A DNA stretch of 64,000 nt from Longimicrobium sp. (GTDB lineage: Bacteria; Gemmatimonadota; Gemmatimonadetes; Longimicrobiales; Longimicrobiaceae), in the NCBI GenBank assembly GCA_036389135.1, contig DASVQP010000029.1, forward strand, positions 62,001-126,000, written 5' to 3'. This document shows positions 1-7,905 of the stretch, piece by piece; the stretch's first letter is position 1; each line of letters starts with the position of its first letter. Under the pieces are notes generated by a model, which was given only the letters and a program-made list of their open reading frames with translations, was not told the origin of the DNA and did no database searches. Both the position numbers and the translations under genes were made by a program.

Positions 1-1416
1 GTGCCGCGCGGCGCCAGCGACGTGCTGGCGCACCGCGTGGCCGCCGGCCGCGACACGCTGGACCTGCGCTCTCTCGAGTTCCGCCCCAGCGCGGATCGCC
101 TCGAGCTGCGCGCCGGCGGCCCGGCACAGCACCTCACCTTCACCGCGGCGGCGCCCAACGGCGCGCAGGTGCAGGTGCGCTACACCTTTCGCCCCAACGA
201 CTACCTGGTGAACGTGGCCGGGCAGATCACGGGCGTCCCCGGCGGGGCGCGGCTGATCACGGGGCTCGGCACCGGGCTGGCCCTCAACGATGACCGCGAG
301 CACGCCACCGAGCGCGAGATGCAGGTGGCCGCCTGGATCGGCGAAGACGTGGAGCGCCTCCACCTGCAAAAGGTGGAGGGCCTGGACACGCTCCCCGGGG
401 CGGCGAAGTGGGTGGGGCTCAAGGACCGCTACTTCCTTCTGGGCACCGTTGCCGGTGGGCGGAGCGCCTTTGAGCGCGTGCTGGTGCGCGACCTTCCCGA
501 CGAGCGCTACCCCAGCGAGGGGAAGCCGCGCGTTGCGCCGCGCGCGCAGATTACCACCGTGCTGCCGCTGGCGGCGGGCGGGCGCTTTGCCTTCGACGCC
601 TACATGGGCCCGCTGGAGCACGACCGCCTGGTGGCCATCGGGCACGGGCTGGAGGAGGTGAACCCGTACGGCTACCGCTGGCTGCGCCCCATCGTGCGCC
701 CGATCTCGGAGGTAGTCCTCTGGACGCTGCACGAGCTCCATGCGCTGGGGCTCTCGTTCGGATGGGTGCTGATCCTGTTCGGCGTGCTGGTGCGCCTGGT
801 GACCTGGCCGCTGAACGCCAAGGCCATGCGCGCCCAGATGAAGAACATGGCCGTGCAGCCGCTGATGCAGGCGCGGATGAAGGAGATCCAGACGCGCTAC
901 GCGGACGACCCGCGCGAGCAGCAGCAGGAGATGATGAAGATGTACAAGGAGTTGGGGGTGAACCCGCTGTCGATGCTGAGCGGGTGCCTTCCCCTGCTGA
1001 TCCCCTTTCCGGTGCTGATCACCCTCTTCTTCGTCTTCCAGAGCGCCATCGAGTTCCGCGGCACCTCGTGGGGATGGCTCCCGGACCTGTCGCTGCGCGA
1101 CCCGTTCTACCTCCTTCCGGTCTTCCTGGTGGTGTCGATGTTCGCGCTCCAGTACGTGAGCACCAAGATGAGCGGGATGGAGCAGAACGCGCAGACGAAG
1201 ATGATGATGTATACGATGCCGGTGATGATGGGCGGCTTCTTCCTCTTCATGCCGTCCGGGCTGAACCTGTACTACGCGAGCACCAACGTGGCCTCGCTCC
1301 CGCAGCAGCTCCTGATCGCCCGCGAGCGCCGCCGCGCTACGGAGGCCCAAAAGGCGGAGGAAGCCGCCAAGGCCAAGGCCGCCGCAAAGCCGGCCGCCCG
1401 CGCCAGGCGCCGCTGA
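1..1416 (+). CDS. yidC: membrane protein insertase YidC (5' end outside window)
   Basis: This is the C-terminal 471 residues of the YidC/Oxa1 insertase, which places proteins into the inner membrane alone or with SecYEG. The first ~230 residues are the end of the periplasmic beta-rich domain. The conserved five-helix core follows, starting near residue 240 (HELHALGLSFGW), with the charged cytoplasmic hairpin rich in Met/Lys/Gln near residues 270-315 and the NPLSMLSGCLP segment at about 320-330. The tail is Ala/Lys/Arg rich and basic, as usual. The N-terminal membrane anchor is missing, so the GTG at base 1 is internal and the gene begins upstream. YidC normally sits close to mnmE near the origin, as here. 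Confidence 0.95.
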   Translation: MPRGASDVLAHRVAAGRDTLDLRSLEFRPSADRLELRAGGPAQHLTFTAAAPNGAQVQVRYTFRPNDYLVNVAGQITGVPGGARLITGLGTGLALNDDREHATEREMQVAAWIGEDVERLHLQKVEGLDTLPGAAKWVGLKDRYFLLGTVAGGRSAFERVLVRDLPDERYPSEGKPRVAPRAQITTVLPLAAGGRFAFDAYMGPLEHDRLVAIGHGLEEVNPYGYRWLRPIVRPISEVVLWTLHELHALGLSFGWVLILFGVLVRLVTWPLNAKAMRAQMKNMAVQPLMQARMKEIQTRYADDPREQQQEMMKMYKELGVNPLSMLSGCLPLLIPFPVLITLFFVFQSAIEFRGTSWGWLPDLSLRDPFYLLPVFLVVSMFALQYVSTKMSGMEQNAQTKMMMYTMPVMMGGFFLFMPSGLNLYYASTNVASLPQQLLIARERRRATEAQKAEEAAKAKAAAKPAARARRR

Positions 1417-1438
1417 CCACGCTGTTGGTCGATAGCGA

Positions 1439-1471
1439 GAGCGCCCGCCCCGGCATCCGGGGCGGGCGCTC
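1439..1471 (+). terminator. rho-independent terminator after yidC
   Basis: A perfect 15-bp GC-rich stem (1439-1453 with 1457-1471) has a 3-base loop and is followed by CGTTTATCG. It lies 23 bases after the yidC stop and 24 bases before the end of the convergent minus-strand gene, so it may act in both directions. Confidence 0.85.
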
Positions 1472-1494
1472 GTTTATCGTGGGGATCAGCCGCC

Positions 1495-2274
1495 TCATCC
1501 TCCGCCGGCCGTGCTGTCCGCGGGTGTCCGAACCGAGTCGCGAGCGGTCGTGGGTGCGGCCGGCTCCGCTCCGCCGCCCGCCAGCACGAAGACACGCGAC
1601 GTTCCGAGCCGTGGAGCCAGCGCGTCGAGCTGCCCACGGTCCACGGCGACCACCACGCGCATCCCGTCCCCCGCCGCTGAGACGGCCAGCACCGGCACCC
1701 GCTGCACGAACACCGGGGACGCACCCGGTGCCGGCGTCGCGGGGGAGAGCAGGAGGTTGGCGAGGTCGCCCGCGCGCAGAGAGTCCGGCGCGGCGCCGGC
1801 GGGCAGCTGCAGCGGCAGGACGTGCCTTCCCTGGAGGAGCGAGGCAGCCAGTGAGGCGGGTGCCAGGACGGCTTCCCGAACCGGTGAGCCCTTTCTGACC
1901 GGCCGCAGCAGGAAGCGCCCCGCCAGCTTCTTGCGCAGCAAATCCGCCTTCCCCTCCAGCGGAGCCATGTGGCCCAGCTGGAGCACCGTGAACGCCGGGA
2001 GGTCGGCGTACGCGAGAGGTAGGTGCGCGGGCTTCTCGCGGCCTGCTCCTGTCATGAGCACGTACGCGACTCTTGCCACCAGAGCCACCACCGCCGTGAC
2101 GGCGAGGACGTCCGGCCAGTGGCGGGTCAGCCGTGAGTTGAGGCCGCGCTCGGCTTCCTGCCGTGCTGTCTCAACACGTACCTTGAGGCGGGCCCTGTGT
2201 CCGTTCTCTCCCGCCGCCGTTTCTCCGCTTGCGAATGTGGATGGCAGGGCGTCGGGGGGCACGTCCGTGTTCAT
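1495..2274 (-). CDS. single-pass membrane protein with SAF-like domain
   Basis: A 259-aa protein with a charged N-terminal cytoplasmic stretch, one membrane helix near residues 56-75 (DVLAVTAVVALVARVAYVL), and an outer region. Residues about 88-140 (ADLPAFTVLQLGHM ... GRFLLRPVRKGSPV) resemble the SAF fold seen in CpaB/RcpC and FlgA: a 'DLPAxTVL' strand, then 'GRxxLRPVxKGxPV'. The pattern is partly repeated at 160-215. The C-terminus is Ala/Pro/Thr rich. No pilus or flagellar genes lie nearby, so a CpaB-type role cannot be claimed. It converges on yidC, and no promoter is obvious. Confidence 0.6.
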   Translation of the reverse strand: MNTDVPPDALPSTFASGETAAGENGHRARLKVRVETARQEAERGLNSRLTRHWPDVLAVTAVVALVARVAYVLMTGAGREKPAHLPLAYADLPAFTVLQLGHMAPLEGKADLLRKKLAGRFLLRPVRKGSPVREAVLAPASLAASLLQGRHVLPLQLPAGAAPDSLRAGDLANLLLSPATPAPGASPVFVQRVPVLAVSAAGDGMRVVVAVDRGQLDALAPRLGTSRVFVLAGGGAEPAAPTTARDSVRTPADSTAGGG

Positions 2275-2341
2275 GGAGTCCCGTCCGGGAACTGTGGGTC
2301 AGCCCGCGATGATGAGCCCGCGAGGCGAGCGCCCTTTCGCA

Positions 2342-2545
2342 TCAGGAGGATTCTCGATTCGGATCTTTGTCCCGCTCTGGACGATCCTTTTTCCAGGGCG
2401 GAGTTGGGTCGGGCCCGGGTAGGATGTCGCGCTCGCCGCCGCCACGGTGATTGCCGCGGTCGGGCTCTGGATTCTTGACCTGGCTTCGATCGTCGGCGTC
2501 GCCGGGCCGGCCGGTCCTGAGAGTGGGTGCGATGATGGCTGTCAT
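2342..2545 (-). CDS. possible 67-aa charged hypothetical protein
   Basis: The ATG directly abuts the TGA of the upstream membrane-protein gene (zero spacing), and a GAGG sits about 6 bases before it, so translational coupling is possible. The product is rich in Arg, Asp, Pro and Gly (for example PPWKKDRPERDKDPN) and has no recognised domain or membrane segment. In GC-rich DNA such an ORF can occur by chance. The position and the ribosome-binding site are the only support. Confidence 0.35.
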   Translation of the reverse strand: MTAIIAPTLRTGRPGDADDRSQVKNPEPDRGNHRGGGERDILPGPDPTPPWKKDRPERDKDPNRESS

Positions 2546-3538
2546 TCAGTCCTCGAATAATTTCTTGGCGGCACTGTAATACGGCTGAAGGCTGGTGTCT
2601 GCGGGTGGCGGGCCGTAGAGCATGCGCGTGGAGATCTCGATCCATAGCGCCTGCTCCTCGGCCGGGCTCATGGACGGACGCGCATAGCCGAGCTTCTTCA
2701 GGAGATCCCAACGGAACAGGTCAAACGCGCTTGACACGTGCGCCCCCCACGCTGCGGCCGCGCCTACCGAGCCGCGGTAAAAGAGGTACGCGGTAATGGC
2801 GGAAGTCGCGAGCTGCGCCACCCACGTCCACAGCTCTATCTGATGCGGTACCAGGAGCCCCGCGACGAGGGTGCTGGCGGCAAGCACCCCGCCTAGAAAC
2901 GAGGCGTTGATCATGAAGTCGAATGTCGCCTTGCTCTCGTCCAGCGTGGCGGCGTATTCCTTGTTCACCACTCCTACGAGCCGGGGCCACACGGTAATTG
3001 CGGAGATACCGTATACGTTGCGTGGGTATTCTTCGAAGCTCCTGATCACGTTGCCCAACCGAGTGGGCAGCACGTAAGGGGCTTTGGGGTACTCGTTGGT
3101 CTCGCGCTGCGTCAACAGGGTAATCAGATTCGTCAGTTCGGCGATCGCTGGGTCTTTAGGGTCCGCGTCCTCAAGCTCCTCAACCAGGCCTTCGAGTTCC
3201 GTTCGCTTGGCGATGGTCCATTCCAGCTGCGCCAGTTGGCGCTTCTGCGCCCAGCCGCCCAACCAGGAGTCCTGCCAGGGGTACCCTTCGTAGAGGCGGA
3301 TGATGGGGATGTTCAGGTTGTACAGGATCCCGCTGATCAGCAAGAGAAGCAAAGAGATCAGCGCGGTGGTCCACGCGGTGTCGAGCGTCCCAAGGATCTG
3401 GAATAAGGCGAGATCCGCGGGAAGAAACGGAACGACGATCCGATAGAAGAGGAGCGCGAATACGGTGACGGGGAAGAGCGTGCCCAGCATCAGGACCCGG
3501 CTAAACGAGCCCGAGATCATGGAAAGTATGTTCGTCAT
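2546..3538 (-). CDS. uncharacterised multi-pass membrane protein
   Basis: A 330-aa protein that I do not recognise as a named family. Two hydrophobic helices lie near residues 14-40 and 55-75. A cytoplasmic segment rich in Glu/Leu follows (about 90-150, coiled-coil-like, RQLAQLEWTIAKRTELEGL), and two more helices lie near 215-255. An aromatic motif EGYPWQDSW follows helix 2. Base composition is less extreme than in the neighbouring housekeeping genes, which hints at transfer. It diverges from mnmE with 63 bases between. Confidence 0.7.
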   Translation of the reverse strand: MTNILSMISGSFSRVLMLGTLFPVTVFALLFYRIVVPFLPADLALFQILGTLDTAWTTALISLLLLLISGILYNLNIPIIRLYEGYPWQDSWLGGWAQKRQLAQLEWTIAKRTELEGLVEELEDADPKDPAIAELTNLITLLTQRETNEYPKAPYVLPTRLGNVIRSFEEYPRNVYGISAITVWPRLVGVVNKEYAATLDESKATFDFMINASFLGGVLAASTLVAGLLVPHQIELWTWVAQLATSAITAYLFYRGSVGAAAAWGAHVSSAFDLFRWDLLKKLGYARPSMSPAEEQALWIEISTRMLYGPPPADTSLQPYYSAAKKLFED

Positions 3539-3601
3539 TCCGGAAGCGATGGCGGGCCATTCAGAGCGGGCAGCTTGCGCCTACCACAGTAACCGCCGTT
3601 T

Positions 3602-5002
3602 ATGGCGCGTCAAGCCTCTTCACCTGTGACCAGCCTCCCGTTCGCCGACACCGTCGCGGCGATCGCGACTGCGCAAGGACGCGGCGCGGTGGCGCTCCTG
3701 CGCGTCTCCGGCCCCGGCGCACTCGACGTACTCCGCCGCGTGGCCCCCGCGCTTGGTGACGGACCGGTGCCGCGGGTGCAGCGTCTTGCAGCGTTGCGTC
3801 ATCCTGAGACGGCGGAGCTGCTGGACCGCGGCCTGGTCGCCTTCTTCCCCGCCCCGGGAAGCTACACGGGTGAGGACACGGTGGAGATCACCACGCACGG
3901 GGGCGTGCTGACGCCGCAGCTGGTGTTGGATGCGCTTCTGGCCGCCGGCTGCCGCCCCGCCGAGCCGGGGGAGTTCAGCCGCCGCGCCTACCTCAACGGC
4001 AAGCTGGACCTGCTGCAGGCCGAGGCGGTGCTGGACCTGATCGACGGCCGCTCCCGTGCCCTGCACCGCGCCGCGATCCATCAGATGGAGCGCGGCCTCT
4101 CCCGTCACGTCGAGGAGCTGCGCAGGGCCATCATCGGCGCGGAGGCACTGATCGTCTACTCGATCGACTTCCCCGAAGAGGACGAGCCCCCCGTCCCCCC
4201 CGCCCGGATCCGCGCAGCCGCGGAGGACGTGCTCGCGCGCATCAGCCATCTCCTCGCCACCGCCCCCGAGGGCGAGCTCCTGCGCGATGGCGCGCTGACC
4301 GTGCTCGCCGGGCGTCCGAACTCGGGCAAATCGTCGCTCTTCAACGCGCTGCTCGGGACGGAGCGCGCCATCGTCACCGAGGTCCCCGGCACCACGCGCG
4401 ACGCCCTGGAAGCGACCCTCTCCGTCAACGGGTACCCCTTCCGCCTTGTCGACACCGCGGGCCTGCGCGAAACGGCCGACCTGGTGGAGGGGATCGGGAT
4501 CGAGGTGGCGCGCCGCTACCTCGCCGCCGCCGACCTGGTGCTCTTCTGCGTCGAAGCCGGCCGCACTCTCGAGCCCGATGAGGCCGCCTTCCTGGCCACC
4601 GTGGATCCCGAGCGGACGGTGCTGGTGCGGACCAAGGCGGATCGTGTGGGGGATGGCGGGCGGGGACTGGGAAGCGAGACTGCGGAAGGGGTGCTTGTCT
4701 CCGCGGCAGAGGGCACGGGGTTGGAGGAGCTTCGGCAGGTGCTTCTACACCGCGCGTTCGGCGGCATCCTGGGCGAGCCCGGCGAGGCGCCGCTGGTCAC
4801 GCGCGAGCGCCACGCCCGCGCCCTCCGCGCCGCCCGCGACGAGGTACGGGGTTTCCTCGACGCGCAGGCGAACGGCGTCCCTATGGAGTACGCCGCCACG
4901 CACCTCCAGGCCGCCGCGGCCGCCCTGGAGGACCTCGTCGGCGCCGTCACCATCGACGACGTGCTCGGGCGTGTGTTCGGCGACTTCTGCGTGGGGAAGT
5001 AG
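3602..5002 (+). CDS. mnmE: tRNA uridine-5-carboxymethylaminomethyl GTPase MnmE
   Basis: MnmE works with MnmG to place the cmnm5 group on wobble U34 of tRNAs. The 466-aa protein has the N-terminal folate-binding domain (DTVAAIATAQGRGAVALLR; PGEFSRRAYLNGKLDL near 125-140), a central helical domain, and an inserted Ras-like G domain: G1 GRPNSGKSS (about 237), the TRDA region (about 262), G3 DTAGL (about 283) and G4 TKAD (about 344, Thr in place of the usual Asn). It ends FCVGK, keeping the essential Cys of the family C-terminus. The ATG at 3602 gives normal family length. Its partner mnmG lies 3 kb downstream, split off by a minus-strand operon. Confidence 0.97.
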   Translation: MARQASSPVTSLPFADTVAAIATAQGRGAVALLRVSGPGALDVLRRVAPALGDGPVPRVQRLAALRHPETAELLDRGLVAFFPAPGSYTGEDTVEITTHGGVLTPQLVLDALLAAGCRPAEPGEFSRRAYLNGKLDLLQAEAVLDLIDGRSRALHRAAIHQMERGLSRHVEELRRAIIGAEALIVYSIDFPEEDEPPVPPARIRAAAEDVLARISHLLATAPEGELLRDGALTVLAGRPNSGKSSLFNALLGTERAIVTEVPGTTRDALEATLSVNGYPFRLVDTAGLRETADLVEGIGIEVARRYLAAADLVLFCVEAGRTLEPDEAAFLATVDPERTVLVRTKADRVGDGGRGLGSETAEGVLVSAAEGTGLEELRQVLLHRAFGGILGEPGEAPLVTRERHARALRAARDEVRGFLDAQANGVPMEYAATHLQAAAAALEDLVGAVTIDDVLGRVFGDFCVGK

Positions 5003-5033
5003 GTGCCGAAGCCTGGGGGTTGGCTGGGCATGT

Positions 5034-5155
5034 GGCGAGTGAACTCGCGGCAACAACAGCACAAAGTCCGCCTGCGCGGACTCCGGGTCCAATGCCGCGT
5101 TTCTCGAGCCGGCTTCAGCCGCCTTCCCGTCGTTCCAGCCGGGGGATTTATTTAT
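5034..5155. repeat. dispersed palindromic repeat, family R5 (two modules)
   Basis: Two modules lie next to each other. Bases 5034-5084 contain GGCGAGTGAACTCGC, an ACAACAGCACAAAG core and the hairpin AGTCCGC..GCGGACT. In reverse complement this matches 26429-26479 with only two differences in 51 bases. Bases 5090-5150 match, in reverse complement, the block at about 32690-32750. There is no coding potential. The element occupies the mnmE-acyP intergenic space. Confidence 0.85.
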
Positions 5156-5286
5156 TCCCTGGTGACGCGGCACCGATGCCCGGGTCCAATCCCATCGGGT
5201 GATGCGGCCATCCGGGTGCCCGCTTCCCGCCGCAGCGCCGCGTCCAGATGCGCCCCGGTGCCCGCCTCGCGAGCTGATCCGCCACC

Positions 5287-5345
5287 GCCAGCCTGCGAAG
5301 GCAGGCTTCCCGCGGTTGTTGCAGCGATTTCAACCACCGAGCCCT
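5287..5345. repeat. degenerate R5 repeat copy; rest of 5003-5506 shows no gene
   Basis: GCCTGCGAAGGCAGGC followed by GTTGTTGCAGCGATTTCAACCAC is a diverged copy of the R5 first module (hairpin, then the GTTGTTGCAGCGAGTTCACTCG-type tail), in the orientation of 26429-26479. Outside the two repeat copies I see no convincing gene or RNA in the 504 bases between mnmE and the acylphosphatase gene. Confidence 0.6.
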
Positions 5346-5506
5346 GCCCTTCGGGATCGTTTCGGCGCATATGCAAACGTGAAACGCGTAGAATCGCGTT
5401 CTGCCGCGCGTGAGCAGCCGCAAACGTCCCGGTGGGGCGATCCAGGGCAGATCGTGCGGCAGAGCGCAATTCTGGAGGTGAGTTTATTCGGGAACTGTTC
5501 GGGAAG

Positions 5507-5779
5507 TCAGCGGAGGATCTGGAACCCTTCGCCCGCGGAGGCGAGATCGACCTGTATGGACTCCACTGCGTCGACGTGTGCGCCAGGGGGGCCGGACGAG
5601 AGGCGGCGGCGAAGCTCATCGAGCGCCGCCGCCTCTCCGCGTGCGTGGACCTCCACAGAACCGTCGGCCGCGTTCCTCACCGTACCCTGCAGGTCGAGCT
5701 GCCGGGCCTGGAGCCGGGTCCACCAGCGGAACCCGACCCCCTGCACCCGCCCGCTTACCCGGAACGCGGCCTCCGGCAT
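5507..5779 (-). CDS. acyP: acylphosphatase
   Basis: This small enzyme hydrolyses carboxyl-phosphate bonds such as that of acetyl phosphate. The 90-aa length is standard. The family signature is intact: the loop GRVQGVGFRWW (residues 10-20, with the catalytic Arg of VQGVGFR) and the later G-VRN-DGSVEV element with the catalytic Asn (TVRNAADGSVEV, about 33-44). It is the last gene of a four-gene minus-strand cluster and starts 2 bases after the stop of the Gly-rich protein gene, so it is probably co-transcribed and translationally coupled. Confidence 0.95.
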   Translation of the reverse strand: MPEAAFRVSGRVQGVGFRWWTRLQARQLDLQGTVRNAADGSVEVHARGEAAALDELRRRLSSGPPGAHVDAVESIQVDLASAGEGFQILR

Positions 5780-5781
5780 CC

Positions 5782-6495
5782 TCAGTACTGCGACTGCCCG
5801 CCCGGGCGACCGCCGCCCGAGCCGCCGCCGGAGGAGCGCTGGCCACCCTGGCCCCCGCCCTGCGACCGCTGCTGGCCACCGCCCTGCTGGCCGCCACCCC
5901 CCTGCCCCCCGCCCCCGGCGCCGCTGAGCACGCTGCTCAGCACGTTCCGCAGGAAGGAGTTGGCGAAGCCTTCCGGCCGCCCCGCCGTGTCCAGGAAGCC
6001 GCGGGCGCCCTGCGACACACCGGAGCTGAGGCCGGCCATCAGCGCCCCGCGCAGCTCCTGCCGGGCGCGCGCCGCCGGCGAGTTGGGCCGCGTGCTGACG
6101 TTCGTGCCGCCCGCCACCAGGAAGCCGACCGCGAATGCGACGCCGAGCGCCGGAAGCGGGTTCTCCTGGAGCCGAGCGATGACGCCGCGCCCTTCGAGCG
6201 CGCTGTTGGCCCGCTCGCTGAGCGCGCCCAGCCGCCCGCGCGCCGCCGAGGCAGCGCCGCCGGCCTGATCGCGCACCGTGTCGGCCGCGCCGCGTGCCGC
6301 ACCGCTCACCTTGTCGCGCACACCGCCCTGCGCGCCGCCCGAGCCGGCGAAGCCGATCCCGGAGTAGTCGTCGCGCTGGCCGCCGCTGTGGAGGCCGCTG
6401 TGCACCTCCCCGGTGCCAGAGCGGTCGCCCATCGCGTTCGAGCCGGTGGATCCCGCGTTGGAGCCGCCCGTGCTCCCATAGCCGGCGCCGCTCAT
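5782..6495 (-). CDS. Gly-rich membrane-associated protein with one hydrophobic segment
   Basis: A 237-aa protein. The start MSGAGYG at 6495 is chosen because its ATG overlaps the upstream TGA (ATGA); an in-frame ATG 14 codons earlier is inside the upstream gene. The N-terminal ~60 residues are Gly/Ser rich. A helical Ala-rich segment follows (DKVSGAARGAADTVRDQAGGAAS), then a hydrophobic stretch LPALGVAFAVGFLVAGG and a final Gly/Gln/Ser-rich tail of about 50 residues. The amphipathic helix followed by a short GxxxG-type membrane segment resembles DUF883/DUF3618-type inner-membrane proteins. Function unknown. Confidence 0.75.
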   Translation of the reverse strand: MSGAGYGSTGGSNAGSTGSNAMGDRSGTGEVHSGLHSGGQRDDYSGIGFAGSGGAQGGVRDKVSGAARGAADTVRDQAGGAASAARGRLGALSERANSALEGRGVIARLQENPLPALGVAFAVGFLVAGGTNVSTRPNSPAARARQELRGALMAGLSSGVSQGARGFLDTAGRPEGFANSFLRNVLSSVLSGAGGGGQGGGGQQGGGQQRSQGGGQGGQRSSGGGSGGGRPGGQSQY

Positions 6496-6962
6496 GCCAG
6501 GTCCCTGCGAACCTGCTTGATCTCGCTCTGCGCCCATTGCTTGTCCTCCTTGAGAGTGTCGATGGTCCGCGCTGGGGTCAGGCTGTCATGCTTGAGCCGC
6601 TTGAGGGCTCCCATGGCCAGCACCCCGCCAATGATCAGGAAGAGCAGCCCTACGATAAGCGCGCCAGCCCAGTATTCGTTCAGCGCGTCGCCGATAACGA
6701 GCACCAGGAAGAGGATCAGCACCAGCATCCCGAGCAGCGCCACCCCGCCTCCGACGGCCACCATGGTGGCGTCGCGCGCGGCGGCCTTGAGGTTCTGGGT
6801 CATCTCCGCCTTCGCCAGCGCCATCTCCTGGCGGACCAGCGTGGCGCTGTCCTGGGCGAGCTGCCGGAACAACTCCCCCAACCCCGGCTCGTCGTCCGCT
6901 CGTCCGGGAGCGCCGTCAGCCCCGGTGGTGGTGGTGCGCGTCACGTTGATTTCGTCCGCCAT
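6492..6962 (-). CDS. putative holin-X-like / DUF1469 membrane protein
   Basis: A 156-aa protein matching the layout of the Phage_holin_3_6 (putative actinobacterial holin-X, DUF1469) family: a helix LFRQLAQDSATLVRQEMALAKAEM (about 30-55), then two adjacent membrane helices (about 68-90 and 96-118). Family members are common in non-phage chromosomal operons, so the holin name does not imply lysis. The start (ATGGCGGACGAA) follows GGAGG by about 7 bases. It is 10 bases after the first gene of the cluster and overlaps the next by 4 bases. Confidence 0.8.
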   Translation of the reverse strand: MADEINVTRTTTTGADGAPGRADDEPGLGELFRQLAQDSATLVRQEMALAKAEMTQNLKAAARDATMVAVGGGVALLGMLVLILFLVLVIGDALNEYWAGALIVGLLFLIIGGVLAMGALKRLKHDSLTPARTIDTLKEDKQWAQSEIKQVRRDLA

Positions 6963-6972
6963 GTCCGCCTCC

Positions 6973-7656
6973 TCAGCGAAGGACCTTTCCGACCACGAAC
7001 CCGGCGACGCATGCCGCCACCAGCGTCGAGACCGGCCGCGCCGCGACGATGCGGCCCAGGTCGCGCTCGAGGGTTTCGACGTCGTTGTCGCGGAAGAAGC
7101 GGGCGAGCGCCTCGATAGTATCCGCCGCGCTGTGCCCCAGCGTCCCCGCGCGCGCGCCCACGCCGCGATTGGGAACGCGATCGGCCATGCTGTCGATCTG
7201 CTCCGCCACCTGCTCCAGCCGCTCGGCCGCTTGGTCGAGCATCTCGTCCGCGCGGTTCTGCACCTGGCTCAGGGTGTCCTTGAGCCCGCCGCCGCCCTCA
7301 CCCTCGCCGCCGGTGGAGCCGCCCGTCACGCCGCCGCCGGACTCACCGCCCGTCGATCCACCGCTGCTCGAGCCCGTCGCGCCGCCTCCGGACGACCCGC
7401 CGGTGCTGCCCGAGCCAGTCGTGCCGCCCGTGGACCCGCCGGTGCTGCCCGAGCCGGTGGAGCCGTATCCGGTGCCGCTACCGGTCCCGCCCGTGGAACC
7501 GGGTCCACCTCCGGAGCCACCCGTGCTGCCCGAGGAGCTCCCCGCGCCGGAGGAGCCGCCCGTCGATCCGCTCCCCGCCGACCCGGTGCTCCCCAGACCA
7601 CCCGCGCCGCCCGAGCCGCCGGTCCCGCCAGCGCCGTAGTTGTTCTGGTCCGCCAT
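6973..7656 (-). CDS. Gly/Ser/Thr low-complexity protein with C-terminal membrane helix
   Basis: A 227-aa protein. The start at 7656 (MADQNNYG) is preferred over an upstream in-frame codon because GCGGAGGCTTGC precedes it. Residues about 7-125 are an unusual repeat of GSTGG/GSGG-type units. A helical region (KDTLSQVQNRADEMLDQAAERLEQVAEQIDSMADRV broken by normal residues) and a final segment ARPVSTLVAACVAGFVVGKVLR close to DUF883/ElaB tail anchors follow. The helical part and anchor suggest a membrane-bound structural or stress protein. The low-complexity part may be a surface linker. First gene of the four-gene minus-strand cluster. Confidence 0.75.
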   Translation of the reverse strand: MADQNNYGAGGTGGSGGAGGLGSTGSAGSGSTGGSSGAGSSSGSTGGSGGGPGSTGGTGSGTGYGSTGSGSTGGSTGGTTGSGSTGGSSGGGATGSSSGGSTGGESGGGVTGGSTGGEGEGGGGLKDTLSQVQNRADEMLDQAAERLEQVAEQIDSMADRVPNRGVGARAGTLGHSAADTIEALARFFRDNDVETLERDLGRIVAARPVSTLVAACVAGFVVGKVLR

Positions 7657-7804
7657 GCAAGCCTCCGCTGAATCTGGTATTCCCTGCCGTGGGCCGGGGC
7701 GGGGGTGCAACACATGTGCCATGTACCGGGGTGGCGGTGAATCGTGATTCGGTAACGGTTTCGCGGATGCCCTCTGCTGTCGCTCCGTGGGGCTGCTTCA
7801 GCAG

Positions 7805-7820
7805 TGTTCCACGTGGAACA
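7805..7820. promoter_or_regulatory. parS centromere site 1
   Basis: TGTTCCACGTGGAACA is a perfect 16-bp palindrome matching the conserved chromosomal parS motif (TGTTNCACGTGNAACA). It lies 85 bases before mnmG and 2.2 kb from parA. ParB loads here as a CTP-dependent clamp and recruits ParA for chromosome segregation. Confidence 0.95.
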
Positions 7821-7905
7821 GCACTGCACCTGCAAGGTACAGAGTTCCTCGGCGGTGAACCCGCCGTGTGCTCACCTACGTTCCTCTTCACTGTTCCCAT
7901 TCCAG

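Noticed and set aside
6492-6962. Phage holin implying a prophage
   Set aside because: Holin-X/DUF1469 proteins are widespread in ordinary chromosomal operons and no other phage gene is present.
7804-7905. Upstream start giving mnmG 34 extra residues
   Set aside because: The extension runs through the parS palindrome and is unlike any MnmG N-terminus; the ATG at 7906 starts the conserved FAD motif.
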